Source of the DNA: Chrysaora quinquecirrha
Taxonomy: Eukaryota; Cnidaria; Scyphozoa; Semaeostomeae; Pelagiidae
Length of the DNA stretch: 64,000 nucleotides
NCBI GenBank assembly: GCA_014526335.1
Contig: JACTAT010000032.1
Coordinates: 9,451,237 to 9,515,236, forward strand
Direction: 5' to 3'
Shown in pieces: positions 29,497-41,400 of the stretch. The number at the start of each line of letters is the position of its first letter. Within the stretch, counting starts at the first letter, position 1. The notes beneath the pieces are model-generated. The model was not told the DNA's origin. It saw nothing but the letters and a program-made list of their open reading frames with translations, and ran no database searches. The translations under genes and the position numbers were made by a program.

Positions 29497-32400
29497 TCCG
29501 TGCCACTGTTTCTATAAACCGAAGACCTGTCTCATTCCAATTGTTTTGGTTATTTTCACCAGGAAGTATACAAAAACCAAAGCTGCGCCAAGGATCTCGC
29601 GTCAGCTTCATTGCAAGTCAGATAAAGCCACAGTCGACCACACCTGCTGATTTAAGCCAAGTAGCCTTTGAAGAAAGAGAAGATGTGGAATGTTACCCAT
29701 TACCCGACACTCAACTTGCCGTTGTCATATCATCATACGACAAAACAATTGGTAAGCAGCAAAGTTATTAAGTGAAATGTTTAGTTTACTGTGTGCCATA
29801 GTTAACGTTTGTTGACCGAGGGGCAATTCATTGTTGAAGATCTTGTACACCTTTGCTAGAAATCTATTGTTTTGATATAATCTATCGTTTTCATAGAAAT
29901 CCCTTGAAAATCCTATTGTTTTCGTAGAAATCCCTTGGAAATTCTTTTGTTTCAAGAGTGAAATGCCCCTTCGTTGTTGAATTGTTGTTGTTACGAAATT
30001 TATCTGCTTAGCGGACGTATTTGTTGGCTTTGTCGTCAAGGTGAAGGTGAAATGGTGTATTTAGCGCCAGTTGCTATGATCTCAGTAGTAGGTTAACTAA
30101 TCGAGACCTCGATCCTGGCTGTGAGGCTACCGTAGCTAGGGCTCGAACCCCGACCTCGCTGAGCTTCTGACACCACACGCCAGCTGGATTAGGCCACGAC
30201 GCCACAGCGCTTTTGTGAAAGCGTTGGTTTTTAACATTCTGTAGTAAAATTTTGTCGACCAGATTTCCCTTGTAAGAGACCTAGTTGGCTTTTTTTTTGA
30301 CTGATGTACACTATAGAATACTTCTAGAAAGCATAAACCCTATGAAAACAGGTAACCCTTTTAACTGCCGGGTCTTATCGTCATAGCCAAGTTTGAGGTT
30401 ATTTCCTTCTGATATTCTATAACAAATGACGCTAAATACCAACCTCGTCCCCAGGCCCCAAATCGCATTTCCTCGAATCTCAACCGTCAAATCGATTTTA
30501 GCCCTGGTATCGGCCACAAAATCTGCCAAAATACTGGCAAGTTTGGCCTAGGCATAAAAACAAGATGTAGATCCCGAAAGCAGTTGTTCTTAGAATTGAA
30601 ATGAAAAGAATTTCATTGATAACTGCAAGGCAAGATACAATATCTCATGCAGCATAGTTTTCGGCCTATTTTGGTGTGAAATTTAGAAGAAACTGTGACG
30701 TCACTTAAAATATCTATTGTTTGAAGAGCCAATCAAATTTCGAATAGACAGATACCAGGGTCGAATATGGACAGCTGAGTTTCACGTAAAGGCCTATTCA
30801 TCCTGGGGACGAGGTTGAGTACAGAGGAATAAGGCAAAGCCAGTAAAGACAAACCTGTAGGTAGGTTTGAGATCGGTGTTTTCCCTTGCTAAATACACCA
30901 ATTCACCTTCATCTTCCCAACTCAAGAGACCTTGTCTTATCATGCTTGACAATTGTTAAACTATTTATGCTCATTGACATCAAAGTACTGCATATCTACT
31001 ACCGTAACCCAGTTCTTGAAATCCTTACAAAGTGACTTATCATAGTACAGATAATACCTCTATGTTTTTTGTTGCAGAAATCCTAAAATCAAGACAGCAA
31101 ACAAGTTTGGCTTCTCAAGCAATGCACGAACTTGGCAATATTATGTTTCATTCAGGAAACACAAGGTGAAAGCTATGTCTTTTTAACATTAAACTACTGC
31201 ATAGACTACTGCTACTACTACTGCATTAATCTACTGCCAGACTAATGTCGACCTGCAATTCGATAGAATCAATGCCAACTAGTTGTGGCTACTAATATCT
31301 TGATATGTCAACAACTATTCAGACCTTATAGGATACAGTTGATCGCGGTTCCAAGAGCTCTCAGGACGACTGTAACTTACGTGATCATTTTTTTTTCTAA
31401 TTTTGTTATATGCAGTAACCCTCAGCTTGTTGAAGTTTGCATTAATTGGTAGATAGATAGATAGATTGTCAACTAATTGCAGAAGTAGAACATAGTTCGC
31501 ATAGTGTCCGAAACTTGTCCGAAATAGTCTGAAATGCGTCTGAAATTAAAAAGTCCGAAAATAAAACGTCCGAAAATAAAACGTCCGAGAATAAAACGTC
31601 TGAAATTTGAAATTCTCGTAATCTGGATTTACTCTATAAGTATTTAGCGCAGTATTTAGTACGAAAGTCGCTGTCTATGCTTGAGGAATAAGTATATAGA
31701 AACTCTTTCTAATTTTTACGATTCTATATTTTGCAATCAATCGGTATCGAAAAGATTTCCCAGCTCAATGTAGGTAAACCACTTTTTTTAAAATGATTAA
31801 TTGCCTCTTGATAAAGGTTGGCCTACAAGTGGTGGGCAGAAACATTGGATTGCATTCTAAACTGTAAGGATGCCTTAAAATCATGGAAAAGTCTCCTGCT
31901 TCCATTGAATAACTCTAAACAGTCATCTAAACGGCTGCTTGAAACATGTGGCATTTGGGGATGTATTCTTGGCGGCATTTTAGCGACCAAAATTGCAAGG
32001 TACGTATTTCCTGTAGAACTGCCACTGTTTTAGATTTCCAATCATTCGTTCATGTATGAGTTATTGTACTATTTCTGCTAGACCATCTAGACTTCAGCAC
32101 TGAGATTATTCAAAAGTCGTGGTCCTCTAAAAGCCTTGTTACCATAAAGCCAAAAAAGGCTGTGCTAGTGCCGAGACATGGCCGTACCAGTGCTTAGACA
32201 GTGCTGTGACGTTTCCAGTTTTAATGGAAACACTTCCTTACGGTGGCTCTACCGTTGCTGGACAGCTGCTCTGCCGCGGCAGTGCCGACATAAAAATTCG
32301 AATTTGTTTCAACTTTCCCGGCCCTTATGACGCTTCTGCCACTTGAAGATCTTAAATGGAAACATGCATCGCAGCCGTCGGCGACGTGTCTGTGGTACTT

Positions 32401-35400
32401 GCCTTTGTTCTCATTGAGCACGTGACTGTAACAAGCCAATCAAATGCGAGGAAATATGAAACCATTTTATACCATCCTGATGTCTCGTTACTGGTACAGC
32501 CATGTCTCAGCACTGGCACGGCCACTCATGGCTATATGGAAACGAAACGTCACAACAATTTCTCAGCGCTGGGTACAGCCGCGTCTCAGCACTTGCACGG
32601 CCACTCATGGCTATATGGAAACGAAACGTCACAACACTTTCCCAGCGCTGGGTACAGCCGCGTCTCAGCACTTGCACGGCCACTCATGGCTATATGGAAA
32701 CGAAACGTCACAGCACTTTCCCAGCGCTGGGTACAGCCGTGTCTCAGCACTTGCACGGCCACTCATGGCTATATGGAAACGAAACGTCACAACACTTTCC
32801 CAGCGCTGGGTACAGCCGTGTCTCAGCACTTGCACGGCCACTCATGGCTATATGGAAACGAAACGTCACAGCACTTTCCCAGCGCTGGGTACAGCCGCGT
32901 CTCAGCACTTGCACGGCCACTCATGGCTATATGGAAACGAAACGTCACAGCACTTTCCCAGCGCTGGGTACAGCCGCGTCTCAGCACTTGCACGGCCACT
33001 CATGGCTATATGGAAACGAAACGTCACAACACTTTCTGGTCATTGTTTTCTTCTTATGTTTGTTATATCTTCGTCTTTTCGCAGATATATTCATACCACT
33101 GATCTTGGAATGCGCTCCGAATTTTGTCACCTTTCAGCGGCACTTTTCCAGGTTTGAGTTTAACTTTTTCAATTGCCATGCACTTATAACTTGAAGCCCT
33201 GTTTGTCCACTACGAAATTTAACCCGGGTTAAATAGCCCATAACCTCAAAAATAGCCCATAACCTTAGTATCAGGGTTGGTGCTTGAAATGCACAACAAA
33301 TGTTTGACCGTTTGGCCACGTCCAAAAACATTGCTTGACAAGCATAAGTAACAAACTTTGCTGCGTGGTGTTTTTGAAAAAGTTCACAAACATATTTCGC
33401 TTGACACAAGCAAAAATTGTTGGACGAGCAATGTTTTCTGACGTGGCTAAACGGTCAACATTTTGCTTGAAAAGCAAATCTCAAATGTTGAACTAATGTC
33501 TAATCGTTTGACCAGGGCCTAAATCTGTTATTCTTTGTTCTAGGGGCTTCTTTGCTCATCCTTGCCACACCCGTCAGCATATATAGATTACTCAAGTTAT
33601 GAAATTGGCTTGCAGCATAATGTCAAGGAATTAATACCCGGAATTGATATATTCTCTGATACCTTCAGAGCAGATTGTGGTACTGTACTTGGTGCATTAT
33701 TATGGACGGCCAACGAATTGATACGTAGTGGTTTCCATCTCGAGGTTTGTGTTAATACCGTGTGAACGGGGCCTTATGTAATGATATTTATACCCTAATC
33801 AAAGGTGGGGGTTCTTAAAGAGGGTTTAAAGAACATGCATCGGAAAAAAGCATGAATCAAGATTTTGAAGCTTAAGCAGGTGCCTGCTTCTCAATTTCCG
33901 AATGCAGTATTTATTTAGTCCATGAAAGAGGTTAGCCAAAGCACAATTTTCATTTAAACCCCATTGAGCGATTCGAGTTCCCTTAACTGAGAATCTTTCT
34001 TGATATCGGGCTGAAATTGTTCTTATTTTGGGTAGACAATATATAATTTCAGGCTGCAGGTTCTTAATAAATGAAGTAGGGCATTTTTTTAAGGATTTGG
34101 AACTGATGGGGCAAAATTCCAAGGGGCCCGCGGCCTATCAATATGTGGCTGCATGGAACGTGCACTAACCACTTGACATCTTTCTACTGACACGCCTTTG
34201 GTACCATGGTACCGCTACCCTGTCACCCCTCTCTTACTTGTCTTTTTTGCTCGTAGGTGCTACCACTGCTGTCAATCTGTCAGTATTTTACCACAGATGT
34301 TTGCAATGATATCGGAAAATCTGTCAAAGTTAAATTGTCGAAGGTAAGCACATTACAGTTTTTCTATAATAAAGTGGTTTATAAAGAAAGTAGTACTTAT
34401 AAATAATATTAGCTTCTCAAAACGTTTATTACAATCTTGGACACAATATATTGGAAAGGCCTGAATAGTTATGCTATTATCTATTGATTCCTCCTTCTCC
34501 CCCGTGCCACAATGTTGTTTCGAACCACAGTCGTCTTGCGTTACTAACAACGGTGTGTTGGAGGTAAGGGGGGAGGCAGTGAAGTTGTTTATTATCGCTG
34601 GAATAGGCCGTATTCCTCAGATAAATGGCCTTGTTCCGAATATTGTTTCCAAGATTGTCTACACTCATTTGTCTTTATAAGAAACTATGCTCTGAGCCAT
34701 ATAGTAGGGTTTCTTAACTTTGACACAATTGGTATAGTAAAAGTTTCTTGCAGAGTTTCTTAACTTGAAAATTGCAATTTCGAAAACTTCGTGAAATAAT
34801 GGTTTAATATGATGATGTTCTTAGCAGTCAAAATACACGCTTTTTTTATAAGGAACCACTTTATAAGGAACCTACATGTAGAATGCCCGAAAATTTAAAG
34901 AACTTATACTACTAAGAAGAAAATCATTTAGGAACTTTTGAATGTTGAATACTTTTATCACTGCAAATAATCAAGAATTAGAAAGCCGGTTCCATTCATT
35001 TGCAGTCGAAAATCACATAAATTGTACGTTAAGCATGTATCCAATGTTTCTTTGAGTAGTCTCGGGCTTTGCTCGCATGCAAATGTCTCTCTTTTATTGT
35101 TAAGACCACTGTATGTACAGTTAAAATTAAGGAACTATTAAGGAACTTTTGGAACTACAATTGCCTCAAAAGAGGCCCCAAAATAAGGAACTTTTAGAAC
35201 TAGGCCTTGAGGTAGGTTCCTTATAAAAAAAAGCGTGTATGGACATTTTCCAGAATCGACCCTAAGTTTGATATTTTTTGGGGGTTATTTTTACGCCAAC
35301 ATTACGAAATGCACATCAGAAAATAGAAAGCTGAATTTAAAAACGGAAATAGTTTCTTAGTTTTTGTTTCACTTCTAAGCCCATATAGAAGAGTTTCTTG

Positions 35401-38400
35401 ACTTTTTAGAAAAAGGCATATCCAGTTTCTTATAGTCGGTTTTATAAAATAAATGAGGATATCTATAAGAGCGGATGGGGAAAGAAAAACTGGACGCAAA
35501 AAGCAGATTCTAATGTGAGTCTCAACAGGAAAATGCATCAAGTAACGAGCTGTGCTACAGTAGTAGCTATGACAGTCAATATAAGAAACTAACAGAAAGC
35601 AGTCTCCAATCCCCCTATTAATACTATTAAAATCCATAAAACCAGGTATAATACAATAGAATAAGTTATACTGACGCATAGTGTTATTAAAAACTCATGT
35701 TGTCGCTGGATAGTTAATACAGTCGTATAAGAAGAGAACAGCAAGTAGCCTCTAATCCCCCTATTAATACTATTAAAATCCATATACCCAAATATAATAC
35801 AATAGAATACGTTATACTGACGCACAGTTTTGTCAAAAACTCATGTTATCGCTTGATAGTTAAGACAGTCATATAAGAAGATAACAGAAAGTAGCCTCTA
35901 ATCCCCCTATTAATACTATTAAAATCCATATACCCAAGTATAAGACAATAGAATAAGTTATACTGACGCACAGTTTTGTCAAAAACTCATGTTCTTGCTA
36001 GCTAGTTAAGACAGTCATATAAGAAGATAACAGAAAGTAGCCTCTAATCCCCCTATTAATACTATTAAAATCCATATACCCAAATATAATACAATATAAT
36101 AAGTTATACTGACGCACAGTTTTGTCAAAAACTCATGTTCTTGCTAGCTAGTTAAGACAGTCATATAAGAAGATAACAGAAAGTAGCCTCTAATCCCCCT
36201 ATTAATACTATTAAAATCCATATACCCAAATATAACACAAGAGAATAAGTTATACTGACGCACAGTTTTGTCAAAAACTCATGTTCTTGCTAGCTAGTTA
36301 AGACAGTCATATAAGAAGATAACAGAAAGTAGCCTCCAATCCCCCTATTAATACTATTAAAATCCATAAAACCAAGTATAATACAATAGAATAAGTCATA
36401 CTAACGCACAGTGTTGTCAAAAGCTCATGTTATCGCTAGCTAGTTAAGACAGTCATATAAGAAGATAACAGAAAGTAGCCCCTAATCCCCCTATTAATAC
36501 TATTAAAATCCATATACCCAAGTATAATACAATAGAATAAGTCATACTGACGTACAGTGTTGTCAAAAGCTCATGTTATTGCTAGCTAGTTAAGACAGTC
36601 ATATAAGAAGATAACAGAAAGTAGCCCCTAATCCCCCTATTAATACTATTAAAATCCATATACCCAAGTATAATACAATAGAATAAGTCATACTGACGTA
36701 CAGTGTTGTCAAAAGCTCATGTTATTGCTAGCTAGTTAAGACAGTCATATAAGAAGATAACAGAAAGTAGCCCCTAATCCCCCTATTAATACTATTAAAA
36801 TCCATATACCCAAGTATAATACAATAGAATAAGTCATACTGACGTACAGTGTTATCAAAACTCATGTTATTATCACTATCTTTTTAAGACAGTCCTATAA
36901 GAAAATAACAGAAAGTAGCCTCTAATCCCCCTATTAATACTATTAAAATCCATATACCCAAATATAATACAATATAATAAGTTATACTGACGCACAGTTT
37001 TGTCAAAAACTCATGTTCTTGCTAGCTAGTTAAGACAGTCATATAAGACGATAACAGAAAGTAGCCTCTAATCCCCCTATTAATACTATTAAAATCCATA
37101 AAACCAGGTATAATACAATAGAATAAGTCATACTGACGCACAGTGTTGTCAAAAGCTCATGTTATCGCTAGCTAGTTAAGACAGTCATATAAGAAGATAA
37201 CAGAAAGCAGCCCCTAATCCCCCTATTAATACTATTAAAATCCATATACCCAAGTATAATACAATAGAATAAGTTATACTAACGCATAGTTTTGTCAAAA
37301 ACTCATGTTATCGCTTGATAGTTAAGACAGTCATATAAGAAGAGAACAGAAAGCAGCCCCTAATCCCCCTATTAATACTATTAAAATCCATATACCCAAG
37401 TATAATACAATAGAATAAGTTATACGGACTCACAGTGTTATCAAAACTCATGTTATTATCACTATCTTTTTAAGACAGTCCTATAAGAAAATGACAGAAA
37501 TCAGTCTCCAATCCCCCTATTAATACTATTAAAATCCATATACCCAAATATAATACAATATAATAAGTTATACTGACGCACAGTTTTGTCAAAAACTCAT
37601 GTTCTTGCTAGCTAGTTAAGACAGTCATATAAGAAGATAACAGAAAGTAGCCTCTAATCCCCCTATTAATACTATTAAAATCCATAAAACCAAGTATAAT
37701 ACAATAGAATAAGTTATACTAACGCATAGTTTTGTCAAAAACTCATGTTATCGCTTGATAGTTAAGACAGTCATATAAGAAGAGAACAGAAAGCAGCCCC
37801 TAATCCCCCTATTAATACTATTAAAATCCATATACCCAAGTATAATACAATAGAATACGTTATACTGACGCGCAGTGTTATCAGAAACTCATGTTGTCGC
37901 TTGATACTTAAGACAGTCAAGTCATATAAGAAAATGACAGAAAGCAGTCTCCAATCCCCCTATTAATACTATTAAAATCCATAAAACCATGTATAATACA
38001 ATAGAATAAGTTATACTAACGCATAGTTTTGTCAAAAACTCATGTTATCGCTTGATAGTTAAGACAGTCATATAAGAAGAGAACAGAAAGCAGCCCCTAA
38101 TCCCCCTATTAATACTATTAAAATCCATATACCCAAGTATAAGACAATAGAATAAGTTATACGGACGCACAGTGTTATCAAAAACTCATGTTATCGCTTG
38201 ATAGTTAAGACCGTCATATAAGAAGATAACAGAAAGCAGCCTCTAATCCCCCTATTAATACTATTAAAATCCATATACCCAAATATAATACAATAGAATA
38301 AGTTATACTGACGCACAGTTTTGTCAAAAACTCATGTTATCGCTAGCTAGTTAAGACAGTCATATAAGAAGATAACAGAAAGTAGCCTCTAATCCCCCTA

Positions 38401-41400
38401 TTAATACTATTAATATGCATATACCCAAATATAATACAATAGAATAAGTTATACTGATGTACAGTGTTATCAAAACTCGTGTTATTATCACTATCTTTTT
38501 AAGACAGTCATATAAGAAAATGACAGAAAGCAGCCTCTAATCCCCCTATTAATACTATTAAAATCCATATACACAGTGGCGTAGCCGGGAGGGGAGGAAC
38601 AAGGGCCCCCGATGATTGCTACGGTTGGTTTTCTATACAGGCCATGATTTAGCTAAGTGGTCGCAGGTAGCCTGCGTTAGACCTTACTGAAGTAAATAGT
38701 AAGATAAGAGAAGGACCTTACTATTTGTTTCAGGATGGTCTGCAACGCAGACTATCTCGCAGGGTACGACTTGGGAATCTATTCTTAAAACCACGCCCTG
38801 TTTTTCACTGACCACACCCCTTTGCCCTTTAATTTTGGATGTCGGTCCAAGCCACTGCATATACCCAAATATAATCCAATGATATACTGACCCCACTGCA
38901 TGTGCCCAAATAATTATAGAAAGTTACCTATATTGATGCAAAGCTTATCTGTACGACTTAAGTTCCCCAAGCATTAACCTCCGACTTTAAGCCAAAGAAC
39001 CTTCTAACAGGATTGATGAATCGTCGAATCTCTCTGCCAATTTGATCACATCGATAACCATACAAAAACGGGTTAACAGCGCAGCTGATATAGTATGCCA
39101 GAATCGCCCAGTTTGCAGCTTTGGGAAGGAAAGCAGGCAGTGGAACTTCTTTCATTTCATAGAACGTGTACATGGCCGCTATTATGGCGACTGGAAGCCA
39201 GGACAAACCAAAAGAACTGCGACGGCAAGTACTGAGCGATTAACGGTTTTGTTGACTCGGAGCGCGCTCAGCTCCTGTCTTCTCCTTGCTCCATTTGGCC
39301 GTTCATCTTTCTCTGTGTTGTCCTGCTCGAGGGCTCTACTTGTCCGCTCATTGTGAGCGTTGACAATGCATGCGATCTTCTTTCCTCTGTCGCAAATATA
39401 CCCAAAACAGCAAACTGCGATCACTGCGAAAACCAATGCGGCGGACGCTTTTACGCGTGGTTGATCAATGCAGTGCAAAGTTGCCAATGCAGTGCCGATG
39501 ACATTGCAGAAAGCTAAGCTGATGATGACCTTCTTTACATTGGTGAATTGGTTGTAGTTTATCAGTTTTGTAACGTGTAAGTAACGATCTCTGGCGATCA
39601 AGAGTAGAATCATCAAACTGGTACTGCCGCTGAAGTAGTGGATGAATCCAATCATCTTGTCGATTTCACAGCTTAGTTTGTTGAAGACAACACTAACGGA
39701 AACCGTCACTTGTCCCCAAGCGGCTGTAATTACATCGCATGATGCCAACGCGGCTATCAATATTGGGGTTGGCTGGTGCAGGCTTTGTGTTTTTATAACC
39801 ACGTAAACAACAATACCATTGCCAATCATGGCCAACAATGTTAATATGATGCTGACTGAGGAAAACCCAATCTTTGTTGCCAGACCTTTGAGAGGCCCAA
39901 ATAGTGCAAGCACATTGCAGCAGCGTTTTTGTTGTAATCGTTTCTGAATAAGAGAAATTACTACATTGCATTTACATTGCACTACAAAAAACCAAAATGG
40001 GCCTAAATTTTAGCCCATTTTCGGACATTCTTGACGTCAGCGTGACGTCACAATACCTTTGCCACGCCCAAAACTCACTACGGCCAATAGCCTTTCCGTA
40101 ACCCTATTCAACAACGTTTGTTCCACGAAAATCGCCCCGACGGTTATCCCACACTTTTTAATCAAAGTTTTCCCCTATTGAATCCCATACAAAAGTGACG
40201 CATTTTTGCCAAATGTGCCATTTTTCTCAAAAGTGCCAAGTCAGATGCGCTGGAAACCACTTGGGCAGGACGGGTCCCCCCATCAAACGGTGGGTTACCA
40301 GAAATCTGGCGGAGATCCGACGCGCGGTTCCCGCGCTATTAGCTTTTGCAATTTCCTTATTTTTTCTGCGTAATAACTGTATAATAACCGGCTTTAGGAA
40401 CAGATTATGAAAATTCAGGCTAAAAAAGGCGAAAAAGCAGCCAGCCTCGATCAAAATTATACTGGTTCTTGTAAGAAAAGAGCATGCATGCTGTGAAACG
40501 ACGTGATGGCACCTGTTCTTGAGTTAAAATATTTCATTCCTTTGGTATAAAATCAACGACAAATGCACTTTTTTTTAATAAGCAACCGGTCAATAAGCAA
40601 CTAGGGCTGAACTGACCTTAACATTAAGCAACATGAGGGCTCAATTGAATTACTGTAAGGAACTAAGAAGTCAAACAACCAAGCTTATTCTCTTTCTTGT
40701 GTTAGGAAATTGTTCTTCGTTCTTATGTTTTGCATGCTGAAGTTCGTTAGCTAACGTTTTTCCACTTACTGTCTCCCAAAAGTCATGTTGTAGGCCTAAC
40801 AGATGACGATTTTGACCCGCGAAGTCAGGGGTGGTTATTAGGTACAAAAAATATTAAGCAACGTTTAAGCAACTTTGAGGGCTGAAATGCCTAAAATTTT
40901 AAGCAACTTTGAGGGCTGGACGAAAGTCAAGTTGCTTATTAAAAAAAAGTGTATGTATATAAGTAAAGTTAAGTTAGGTTTAGGAGGATCATTAGCCACG
41001 TGCATAATTAAGGTCATTGGTTGCGCTACAGGTTTTTTTATAAGAAACCGGTTTATAAGAAACCTAGAACTCGACACCCCAAAAGTTAAGAAACTTTTAG
41101 AACTAGGAGGAAGGAGTTAAGAAACTTAGAAATTTTTGTGTCAGTTTTCCAACATACTGATTTCACATTTGTGGACGTAGTAAACAATTCTCAAGCATTT
41201 CCGTGCGATTTCTAGCAACCAGCATGGCCAATTCTTTGTAATACAATAACATTAATAATTTGCTTGCTATATTCACGTTTTTTATCGTTTTTACTGCAAT
41301 TTTTTCCATTACTGTAAATTAAGAAACTGTCAAGAAACTTTTAGAACTAATATTTGGCCAAAAATTAAGAAACTAGGGCCCGAGCCAGGTTTCTTATTAA

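Noticed and set aside
32356..33194. Three overlapping ORFs of 230-248 codons
   Set aside because: Product of a stop-free 79-bp unit; intron position and three-frame openness argue against a gene.
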